Of a stretch of DNA of 64,000 bases, positions 49,401 to 60,500 are shown in pieces. The stretch is from Motacilla alba alba (taxonomy: Eukaryota > Chordata > Aves > Passeriformes > Motacillidae). Where the stretch lies: assembly GCF_015832195.1 (NCBI RefSeq), contig NC_052028.1, forward strand, positions 10,707,501 through 10,771,500. Reading direction: 5' to 3'. Position numbers and translations under genes: made by a program. Positions within the stretch are counted from its first letter, which is position 1, and every line of letters begins with the position of its first letter. Under the pieces are notes generated by a model. It was not told the DNA's origin, did no database searches, and saw only the letters and a program-made list of their open reading frames with translations.

Positions 49401-52400
49401 GAAAAGTAATTATATTCCCTTAATTGCAGATTAAAAAAAAAAAAAGTATAACACCAAAATTGCTTATGAGATTCTTTCCTTTTAAAAACCTGTAAAACAT
49501 GAAGGCCTCTTTATTGAATCCTGGGTTTTGCTAGAAAAATAAATATTGTTGTAGGGATTATTGGAGCATACATCTGATGAAAATCTTCAAAAAATGCACT
49601 GTAAATGCAAGAGCTATTAAGCTGAGCTGAAATATATAGATCATATTTAAGCTGAAAGGAGGTAAATAATCCATTGCTATAATATGATTGCCATTGGCAG
49701 AAAATAAAATAATGTGGAATTATGATAAATAGTGCAGCCAGTAATGGAAGCTATGGCCAGTGTTCCCAAAGGAGGCACCACCCACAAGTGGCAAGTAAAG
49801 AAAGAAGTAAAAAAAAAGTAGCGTCAAGACTGGAAGTACAAAATCTATTTTGTAAACCACAGGTTTGAATGTGGATAGAGTTCTGTTCTGAAGGCTGAAA
49901 TCACAGCACAGAGTAGCAGTGTGGTAGCAGAACTTCCTCTGAGTTGACATTCTGATTTGATTCTGAAATTTTTACTATTTTCTCCTGCAATGTGACAGGC
50001 AGGGGACTGAAGGGGTGTGTGTGCATTGGGGCAAGGACTAATCTCCACTTCAGCCCAGCCTGGAAGGTGATGGTTTGCTTTAATTAATTTTAACTGTTTC
50101 AAGTTATGTAAACATTGATTTTCACACTTACAGGTTGAGTAAGTAGATACTGTCAAAAGAAAAATGAAAAGAAAAATGAGTGCATAAGGGTAAAAAGGGC
50201 TGAGCAGCAGAGAGGAGAAGAAAACTTTGAAGTACTCTGTGAGATGAACACAGCAGCCACCTTCGCCAGGTATTGCCCCATTTTCTCAGTGAGAAGAGAA
50301 AGTGATTTTGATTTTTGCCCCAGAAGACATTTAGGCTCGATGTCTGCGATGGAGTCTGCGTAACTTGAGAACCAGCAGAATAATACTCTGTGTGTCCAAT
50401 ATCATAAAAAACAATTTATTTGCTTTTTCCATCAGAACACACTATGTTCCTGTGGGGGCATAATTTTAGAGCTCTACTCTCATGCTGGCTCTGAAAGCTT
50501 CTATTAAGACAGGAATCTCCCAGATAATAGAAAACTGTCTCAGGCCCATTCTCTTGCACATCAGACTCTGTCTGTCCATTCGGGAGTTTATAGCAAGCTC
50601 ATCTTTGCAATAATAGAGACTTTAAAAAAGGTCTTCAAAGGCCAATGATTTCCAACAGCATCCCTGTTTCCGTCCTCTGCTGTTGTCTCTTTTCCCTCCC
50701 TTGCTCTGACAATCTGTTGTCAGTAGTGGTAGAGAGAGGGATATTGCACTGGGTTTGGAGGGGGGCAGGATTATTCAGTGGGGAGGCTAAACTCAGAGTC
50801 CTGAGCAAAGCCCACTCTGTCAGCAAAGCTGAACCCCCCAGGAGCAGCATTCTGTGCCTTCACATCTCCCCAAATGCAGCCAGGCTTTCCCCAGAGGGGA
50901 ACCGACTCCTGCTTTTCCCAGAGGAGGGGATCACAGACCCTGGGCTCTCCTACAGAAAGAGGAATAAATGAAAGAGGAACACAGCAGGCAGCCTCATTTC
51001 ATTACTTTTTGATTTAGTCATCCAGAGTTACAAAGTGATAGTAAACACTGTTATCTCTGTGTTCTGGGTGGGTGTGAAACATAGCTTTAAGGACACACTC
51101 AAAGCTGTTATTGCCTCTCTTTGTGCTCTGGACTTTTCTAATAGAGCTGAATTAACTTCTCAGTACTGTACCTCAGAAGGAGACCAGGTTTATTTAATAT
51201 CTAAAAATACTGGCCCAAACAGGTGGCAACACTGCCCTCCATCAGCCAGTGGAGAGGAAAAATACAACCTGTTTTTCTCAGTCTGTTAGTTTTAACATTT
51301 TTCATACCCAGCATTGAATTAGTCAGCAAGGTTAATCTTTAGCCAGAGCTCAGTGGGAGGACTGTGTTTCTTTTCTCCTTTCTGCTGGAGTTTCTTGTGC
51401 ACAGAGCCCTGAGTTTGTACATCCATACAGGCAGGGACTGACCTGGGGAAAAAGCAAAGCTGTGCCCTTTCCCCCAGATTGTCCCTGAGCAGGTAAGGTG
51501 AGGCTGCATTAGCACATCCCCTCTGCCATCGGGTTTCCCACTGACCCAAGCCAAGCCCAAAACAACAGCAGCCCCAGCCAAACCGCCAATGATATTACAT
51601 TTGCTCCTAAATATCAAGCTGAGGAATTTGCCCCAGTCATGTCACTTCCTGTGCTGAAATCGAATTTCATTTTCTCACTGTCTGCACCAGTCAGATCTGG
51701 CTCTTGCTGCAGTTCTGAGTGGGTTTATTGCAGCTCAAGGCTGTCGTGAGAGGCAGAGCAGAGACACTTCAGGAAAAAAATAGTAATAAACAGCACTCAT
51801 ACTTCACACATGAACTCATTCTTTTTTCTGAAAAAGAAAAAAAAGCTTGCTAAGCCTCAGAAGAAAGTCTCCAGATTGTGAACTTCAGATCTCTTCCCAG
51901 CAGAGCTCCTTTATCTTGCCCCAGACTGAAACGCAGGCGTGAGAGCCCCGGACAGCTGAGATGGGATCGCTCCTTCTCCTTTTGTTATGTGGAAGTTCAG
52001 GGAACACCAAGCCAGGAGAGATGATTTGCCGGTGCGTTAGTCAGCCAAGGAACCCGTCCTCTTGCAAAACAAAACCACTACCAACAATAATTCAGGCTCT
52101 CCGAGGAACATGCCAGGGAATGCAAAGGCTGGAGACTGAAAGAAGAGCTGGGAGGAGGGGGAATACTTTCCTCCCTTTGACATGAGCAAAACATTCACAT
52201 CACTCACCCCACAGGGCACCGTGTCCCGGTCCATGAGAAACCTCTGGGCAAGGCTGGGCAGAGGGGCTAAAGCACCTCAGGTCAGAGCTGCACTAACCCC
52301 AGCACCTGGAAAGCTCCTCTAGGAGAGCTCAACTAAAATCTGGTGAGATAACACCACCATTGTTGGTTGCACCACAGGGACCTGTGCCTTGTACCTCAGA

Positions 52401-53219
52401 AATGCATTTGGGAGTTTATATTTCTTGACACTTCAGAAAAATAAGACCTGCACGACATTGTTGGTTACACAAAGATGCAAAACACTGAGCAATGGGAGAG
52501 GATTTTAAAAAGCTCTTTACAGAATTTGTTACAGGTCCTCTAAGCAAGGAGGATAACTGGAGTATGAAATAACCAGTCACTAAAAAAGGATGCAGAGAGG
52601 CCAAAATCCTAGCAATGGATTTTTATACATCCAGGCAAACTAGAAAACACCATCAGGGAAAATTAGATTGGAAGTCTTTGTTTTTGGTGCTGAGTTATGT
52701 TTTTAGAGCTAAAGCATATCCAGAAGGGAATGAAGTAGTACGAAATTTAATCAAGCAATACAAGGGCCAGACTGAAGTTGGACAGAAGGGGCAGAACAAA
52801 GCACAGGCTAGAGAGATTTTAAAGGCAAACTGCACCAATGGAGAAGAACAACCCTCTCTGAAAGTTAGGCAGGCAGGCAAGATAGTTTTCCAAAGTACAT
52901 TGATCCTGCTATTAATCTAGACATGATGTTATTTATTCCCAACAACATCCAAAACTTTTTTCTGCATTATTTACCAAGTCCACAGCTATTTGGTAAACAG
53001 GACTTAAGTGTCAGCTGTAAGGGGCTCCTTCTTCGAAGACAAATAGACAAGCAGACAAAGAGTCAAGGAAGGGCTCCAGTGTTTCAGCTGCGTGGCCGAG
53101 AGCCACTTCTTTGTAGCATATGGCACACACTAACAGGTTTATTTTCCCCGAGGAGGATGTATAAACTGTCTGCAACTGCTCTTCACACTTGTCACTCTAA
53201 GTCAGATGATTTTTCCAAG

Positions 53220-54172
53220 GCCTCCTGCCGAAACAGCCCCCCACCTGAAGCTGAACAAAGAATTTGTGGACGCCTTGCGGGTTGTTCGGGGGCGAAGGGC
53301 TCTGGCTGCGCAGCCCCAGTGTGATAAAGCAGATGGGGAAGTGTGTCAGGGACGCGACAGAGGCGGGCGCTTGAGATACCAAACGAGAGCAATTAAACGA
53401 GGAGGGGCAGGGCTGGAGGGGGGCACTGCTGGGAAGCGGAGTTAAATTCGGGTCAGGGAAGAGAAGCAGCAAGTGGCAGCGTGTCTCCGCAGCTGTCCCA
53501 GCCCCGCCAGGTCCCGTCTGCGCCGGCAGCCCTTGGGCTCTCTGCCGGCACCAGGCAGCGCCGCTGGGTGCGAGGGCTGGCCAGCACCTGCTGCCAGCCG
53601 CACCGAGCTGCAGCCTGCCCCGAGGCCCATTACACACCGTGATTAATATGCAGAGACCGGAGCGACTGGCACAGATAATTACACAGCGAGTCAATTGGCT
53701 GGCAAAGTTAATTATGCAGGGAGTCAAACGAGTGGCAAAGCAAGCGACTGAGGCAGAATAAAGAAACATTTGGCAGTGACAAATGGCAAAACAAGTCGCT
53801 CAGACTGGGGGTCAAGCGGGCCGGACGCTGGATGCGCTCTCCGGCAGCAGAGGCTGGCGCGGTGTCAGCGGTGGCGCTGCCGGGCACCGCGCCCGGGGCA
53901 GGGCAGGGCAGGGGCGGCTCAGCCCCGGCTCCAGCGGGACTCGCACCTCCGCCAGCCTCCGCTTCCATCACCCCGAACCCCGAGGCGCTGAACTTCCCTG
54001 CGCCTCGGGACTGAGCGCTGTCCCCATTGCGCCACACGAGGAAGTGTTTTGCATTCTCTCCAGCCGAATATTAAGCAGATGCAGCGACCCGGAGAGCAGG
54101 AATATGAACTAACCCGAGCTGTGTGCGCGGTCCCGGGGCCAGCACCAGCATGCCCTCCCTGCGCACTCCGGA
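53220..54172. promoter_or_regulatory. Second CpG-rich block, candidate alternative promoter or enhancer
   Basis: CpG frequency and GC content rise well above the surroundings, densest at about 53,265-53,600 and 53,810-54,170, with an AT-rich tandem array between. It lies about 12 kb upstream of the main island. No canonical GTAAGT or GTGAGT donor was seen on either strand in it. A weak minus-strand candidate is GAG followed by GTGCGAGTC at about 53,940-53,952. It could be an alternative RASGEF1C promoter, an enhancer with CpG-rich sequence, or the start of an unannotated non-coding RNA. The sequence does not decide between these. Confidence 0.55.
53643..53741. repeat. Three-unit 33-bp tandem array with TAATTA and TGGCA cores
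   Basis: Units are 53,643-53,675, 53,676-53,708 and 53,709-53,741. Units 2 and 3 match at 25 of 33 positions, and units 1 and 3 at 22 of 33, by manual alignment. Each begins with a TTAATA or TAATTA core, has GCAG or ACAG at positions 8-11, and has TGGCA at exactly positions 25-29 (53,667, 53,700 and 53,733). Looser TGGCA copies follow at 53,771 and 53,784, out of register. TAATTA is a homeodomain core, and TGGCA is an NFI half-site. The diverged but motif-preserving units suggest an old duplication with the cores kept. Confidence 0.7.
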
Positions 54173-54405
54173 GCTACAGGGAAAGGAAAGGTTTTCCTGC
54201 TGCCATTACCAGTCCAAAGCAGGAAACCCTACTGACTCAGACAGAGAGGTTTCTAGTACAACAGACTAACGAGCCACATTTTATCCGGAAACCAGCTAGA
54301 TCTACTTTTCCTGACTGTGAGCAAATGTGTGTTTTTCAAGGACTTAGTGAAAGAAGATGGCACAGAGCTTTGAGATCACTTTGGGAAATGTTACATCCTT
54401 TATTT
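54173..54405. other. Flank between the CpG-rich block and the microsatellite
   Basis: No gene or repeat recognised. A 170-codon open frame at 54,049-54,561 crosses it, but it is partly made of the microsatellite. Confidence 0.5.
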
Positions 54406-54512
54406 CCTATTCTATTCTATTCTATTCTATTCTATTCTATTCTATTCTATTCTATTCTATTCTATTCTATTCTATTCTATTCCATTCCATTCCATTCCAT
54501 TCCATTCCATTC
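54406..54512 (+). repeat. Composite pentanucleotide microsatellite (TCTAT)14 then (TCCAT)6
   Basis: Fourteen perfect TCTAT units occupy 54,411-54,480, preceded by CCTAT. They switch sharply and in phase to six perfect TCCAT units at 54,481-54,510. The two halves differ by a single T-to-C change per unit, so one variant unit must have expanded separately. Copy number is expected to be polymorphic. Confidence 0.97.
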
Positions 54513-57500
54513 ACATAAGACCCCTGAAGTGACCTTTAAAGGGCTAAAGGGAAGCAGGTAGCTCTGACCTTTTTATTCCTTAGAAGGTATAACCAAACCC
54601 AAAAGCATTGATATCCTGGAGTGTTTGGGACTGTTCCTTGCTTTCTTCTGCAATAGTTAACTTACATGAATGCCAGATCCAGAGTTCCCAAAAATTACAT
54701 TATGCCTAGAAATTACTGAAACAAACCATTGAAGGAAAGAGAATGTTTAATCCTTACATCTGCAGTAGTTTTGCTTTGTTAGCATTTACTTCATTCTGCT
54801 GGCCAGCTGGCATGGTTGGACAATGCAGGGCTTTGAGACCACACTTGCCTGGAAAGCTCAGGTATCTATAATGCACATTTACACGTAAGTTCTCCAGTAA
54901 ACTGAAAGAAATTAAAGTCAACTTTTGTTAATTGCCTACAAAAACACTTTTCCCAAACTATATCTAGTGTTTGCCAGAAAAATTCTGTTCTTTACACACA
55001 ACACTTACGTATCTGACTCCAGCACTTTATTTGAAAGCAATGTATTTCTTCTGAGTTGTGCTACTATAATCATGAGGAAAAAAAATGGGAAATAAAAGAA
55101 GGAAAGGCAACTCCAAAACACGAGGCAGTTTAAAACAAAGAAGAAAAAAATAACAATAGCAGACTCAACGTGGTACATGAAAAATAAGTCCTTTCTAGGT
55201 CACGCTTAAATTTGCATTAATGGCCTTCTTGTCAAATTATCTCAGGGGAACTTCAGATTAGCATGCAAAAGAAGCATGATACAAACTAGAGCAGTAATAC
55301 TTGTTTTATTTACCAGACCATTTTTTCCAAAGGATCTAAATATGAGAATTTTGAGGGATCTGACTTTCATCTTTTAAAAAGGAAGCACAGTCAGGAAGAG
55401 CTCACCATAATTAGCAGCTAGTCAAATAGCATATAATTCCTCTCTGTATTTACTCAGCAGTGTGTACTTTAATCATGGCAAATATTAAACTGACCCTAGC
55501 CCCCTCCTTCTACAGACTGGCTCAGGAGCCCATTTGTTCAGTTATGGGATAAGCTTTTCAGAAAACAAATGTTACCAAGTGCATTTAAAAGTAAACACGG
55601 GTATTCCCAAATCTGTGTCTGAAAACTTATTTGATAAATAAGATAGAGAGTGGAGGGGAAAATAAAAAAGGTCATAAGCATTTAATCTGTCAGTCCAATA
55701 GAGATGTAATAGAGGTGAGGTGGCCACCTAAGGGTTGTTGCTGTTGTTTTGGAGGAGCAGGGCAGTTTATTGGCAAGACTTGGGAATCAGTGGAGATCCT
55801 GGCTTTTATTATTGTCTGGTGTGCCAGTGAACAGTGAGGAACCTCAATTTCCTGCTGCTTCAGCAGATCGTGTAGGACCCTCACCTATCAGGGTTTGGCT
55901 CACACACCCCATCAGCATCCAAGACCTTTGGCCCTCTGTGTCTCCCCTCATCCCTGCTGTACAGGAAGCATTTCCTGAGGATGCTCCACACCTGCAGGGC
56001 TGGCGGGAGGTGGAATCTGGAGGTGGTTTTGTGCTGCAGCCTCACGCTGGGAGGGTCAGGGTACCACACATCAACTCAGTTTTTATTTAGCAAATCTGCT
56101 ACGGTTTGCTACAAAACCCACCTGCTGCTTGCACAAAGGCAGCCTGGAGATAACAAATGGACTTCTGCACCCAGCTCTGAAGGGTGTGTGAGCACACAGA
56201 CATAAAGGCTGTCTGACCTCTAAAGGGAGTATCACTCATGCCATCAAATCTCTGCTGTCAGAGCAGGGAACTGCACCAGAAAACCTTTTCTCAAATGCTG
56301 AAATCTCAACACTGGCCTAGCAATATACCAGATACAAGAACAGTGCCAGTATCATTACTTCAGGATGAGAAAAGTGAAACAAATCTTTTGAATTAACACT
56401 CAACTTTACAAACAGTCAAGTTCTGGGACTTTCTTGAAAACTGCTCTGAATTTTAAAGCTCATCAAGACTTTGCAGCTGGAGTGGGAGTAGATAATCCAG
56501 CCCAGACACTGCTATGGGAAACAAACTCAACAGGGTGAGACAAGAAACTGCAGCTGGCAGAAACTATTTACACCCACTTCATGGAGTCACCAATTGCTAC
56601 AGGGGCACAAGGCACTGGAAAATCACACATTTAAGCCACCTAGGGCAAGAGACAAGCAAGTTGCTACAATCATGTTTTTTAGAGATGGTGCCTACAGTGA
56701 ATACACAGTTACCTGTTTGCATCCTGGTATATTCAAATGCTGATTTTCAGAATTATAAGACCCACATATTAACGTGGTTTGATCAGCAGTTTTACACTGC
56801 TCAGCCACGGCTGCTTTCATTATCTGCCACCCATCTGTACTGTTGGTATGCTTGGCTCTTTTACAGTGTTGATCATGTCTGATTTAACATGCCAGGTTAC
56901 ATTAACAGCTCTGAAACCCAAATGGCCACACAAGTCCTGGAAAAGCGGTTGGGCTGCTCTGCTGTTGTTACACATTACATTCCCCTCCTCATTGTCACTA
57001 AATCCAACCGGAGAAGCGCTTCTAGGGGGAGAGACCATTAGCCACCAAACACCCCAGGGCATCACAGCACTCCACAAAGCTGATACTTTCTGCCAGCCGA
57101 CCAGCAGCTCTAAAATGTGCAGAGCTTGTCAGGTTTCTGGGCACCCCTCCTCCCCCCAATTAGTCATACCAGTGACTTCTCTGTACAAGGAATTAGGAAG
57201 AGGGGGGAAAAAAAGAGCTTTTCCTCTGGCTTCCAATTTAATGAAAGGCTTAAAAGTTCAGTGAATTCAGAGAATGTAACCTTTGGGCCTCTCATGAAGA
57301 ACAATGAAAATAATAAGAAAATCTAATGTTTCTTTTATAAGAAAATCTCTTAAAACTCTTACAAATCTTAGCCTTCTTGGTGGAAACAACTTAAACCAGA
57401 GGCAGATCAGAGTCTTGTCAGCCTGCTATAAGATTAAATAGTCTATTAATCAAAAATCAGATTAACAACACTTTGTTAAAACTAATTATGTGAGGAAAGC

Positions 57501-60500
57501 CAGCTTCTTGTTGCATTGCCAAAATGTTGGATATAATTTTTTTTTTATTCGTTGCATCATTTTAGACCAAATGTTTTGGCAGCTTAATTAGAGGCAGGTG
57601 GTGCCGTTGCCATAATTACATAGAATTCCTCATATTTTGTCATCATGCTTATTAGAGCCCTTGATTCAGCATGAAAGGGAAGCATCCTGGCCAACCAAAT
57701 ATTGCAGCAGTTTTTATGGGAAATGCAATGCACCTTTACATGAGAGCTGCCTTGCTTAGAGGATGCCAAATATTTATTTCAGCTGTGGGACAATAGTGCC
57801 TTTTCCAGTAGGAAACAGTTAAATGAGACCAAAAGCTCTCAACCCCAAATGAAACCCAAAAATGGCAGCATTCCCATTGACTTAATTGGGACCAAAACCC
57901 AGCTGGCTTTCCTGAGCAGGGTAAGACTGATTTATATAGGATGGATATGGGACAAGTCCACAAATACAACTGAGATCAGAACTTGGCTCATTAATCTCTC
58001 CGGAGTTGGTCTGGCTGTGGCCAGGGAAAGCAGAGCTGGATTTGGCTTGCAGGACAGCTCAGGATCACAGCCCGCAGCCCACTCAGTTCCAGAAGGTGAT
58101 AATACTTTTTTCACGTGGTCCTGATAAGGTTTATGCTGAGGCTGTAAAGAGAGTGGTCGTGTTCAGTTCAAGGTCACAGAGTCGTTTCCTTTACCTACAC
58201 CTTTGGAAAAACTGATAAACTTCAACTGCTACTGCCAGCTTCACAGATTCCTGCAGTTAGAACAGTCCTGGGACTTGCATTGCACCAGCTGGCACAAAGG
58301 GGAATTCAGATCTCATGCCAGGCACAGGGCTGATTTTTCAGAGTGACAGAGCACTTGTGGATGGCAAAATTACAGTCTGTGCATCCCTGGGAGTCAAATG
58401 ACCTCTCAGCCTTGGATGGTCCTTCTGGGCCAGGGAAATTGTGTCATGGCACATAAAGGAGAGGTACAATCTGTATCACTTCATGGTTTTCAGCACCCCA
58501 GATGCAATTCCATTCCAAGTTCCAGGTTAACAACCCAGATTGGCACCTCTGAACACACAGCATGCACCACAGCTGAGCCTCACTGAAACGGAGCTAAAAG
58601 CTAATCCATATCTGCATTTTTGACACCTTTGCCCCCTTTCCCATTTGTACCATCTTATTTTTTCCAACCACACAAATTATTTTATGATCATGCCCCTTAG
58701 AGAGAGCTCTAGGGTTTCTGTGTAGCTCATGTGTGGAGCTCCCTCAGATCTGGATATGATGCTTCCAGCATGAGAGAGCTATTAATCAAAATCAGTGCTA
58801 CAGAATGTAAGCAATTAAGTTCTTTAAGCACGACATTTCCCCTCAGCCTTCTCATTTATCCCTGAGATCTTACACTGCCTGCTCAAAGTTAGAGACAGGA
58901 CTGAAGTTCCCATCTGTGCTGGCCAGTTTCTTGTTGATCTTAAAGGTTTTAGATCATTCAATCCATGCAGCTCTTCTACAGGGAATGGGGCCAAGACAAC
59001 AGATCTCAAAGAGCAATCCAGGAAATGCACTGGGGAAAATCACTCAATTCCCCATGACTTGTTGGCCATTTGGGAATCATTTGGAGGAAATCAGTGCTGT
59101 ACTTCCCCCTGCTTTGCATTTGGAACCCACATCCCATGTAGGTAAGAGAGACAGCAGCAGCAGCTTCAGTGGTATTTTGGTTCTCCCATCTCAGGCTTTT
59201 TCTGGGGGCCTGATCCTGTTGGTGCAGAACTGATGGGAGCTTAGCTTTCCTCATCAAGATCAGCATTTTCCTGGTTCATCTGGGCACTGTCTTAAAGAAC
59301 TGTCAATAAATTCCAGTGTAATCAATATATTTTATCCCCTTCCTAATGCATGCAACAGTTTTAAAGCCTTGTGGCTACTGTTACTTTAATGCCAATAACC
59401 TGGCAATAATCATCTTATAGCTGTAGTTTCAGTGAAGTACTTAAGGTATCATTGAGTCTCATAAGGTGCAATCAACTCAACAGCCTGAGTAAAAGTATTA
59501 CAGATTATCAGATTTTAGGGTGTCTTCTATACACAGCTAATAAATCCTGAAAGGTATTAGAAAAGACCAACAACAAACAAAGATTATGAGACCATAAAAG
59601 ACATTATTTAAGATACTTTTGTAACTAAAAAACCTAACAAGTATATCCTGGCCCCTCATGTAAACTCTGAAGCCTGCAATGAAGAAAAGAATCTCCTAAA
59701 ATGAATCTTTGGGCTTCTGGGTTTTCAAGAAATAGAGCATGGTTTTCAAGAAATAGAACTTGAGCACTGAAATGAGTGTTCAGCTGAAAAGGAAAGCAAG
59801 ACCAAGGGCTTGAGATGAAAACTTGTGTCGTTTTTCTGCACAGGGAGAAGGGATGGAAGGACAGATTGAGCAGTTGTCAGAATCACAGCTTGTTCTGTAT
59901 TTCTGCATTTCTGTTTTGGATGGACTCCAAGCTCCAAATGAAAATACTCTGCCCTACTCTACAAGGGAGTTTTAATCCACCCCAAATTTAGCAGCCACAG
60001 CATCTCTTCCCCTGTGGCAGTGAGCATTTAACAGAGCACTGCTGCAGTCATTTCTCTCTTTTCCAAACCCACCACACTGCAGGGGAAACCTCCATGTTAC
60101 ATTTTTATTATTTCCCAAAGGAAACCCAGGGAAGTTTCCCCGAGGGAGAACTCACCCCTCAGTCCTGCTGCTCGAGCTGAGGGGGGTGAAACCACAGCAG
60201 AGGCTCCAGCAGGAGCTGCAGTGCCCGTGGAAGGCTCAGCCCTGGCACAGCTGCCCTTGCCCGCTGCTGTGCTGGGCCAGGCTGGCTCAGGTGCTCCCAG
60301 GGCTGTCTGTGGATCCAGCCCAGGCAGGGAACCCTTCCCTCTCTATAAACACACAGCTGAACGCCTCCAGCCACAGCAGCCCTGCTGGGAAATGGGCAAG
60401 GAGAGCTTTGGGAACTGGAACAGAGCTGAAATGAGACTGTGACTCCTTTAAATTCTTGGGACGGGAGAAAAGAAACATCAGTACTTAGCACAATCACAGC

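Larger units (their letters stand above)
41980..53219. other. Region upstream of RASGEF1C, no gene recognised
   Basis: About 11 kb without a supported exon. In mammals the neighbouring gene on this side is MAPK9. I looked for its C-terminal coding sequence among the translations and did not find it. The region contains a 17-A run at 44,296, an AAT run near 44,605, a hairpin at 46,461 and AT-rich stretches around 44.3-44.6 kb and 49.4-49.7 kb. No mobile element was recognised with confidence. Confidence 0.55.

Noticed and set aside
54049..54561. 170-codon open frame
   Set aside because: Its C-terminal half is the translated pentanucleotide microsatellite (repeated ILFYS, then IPFHS). The rest has no support.
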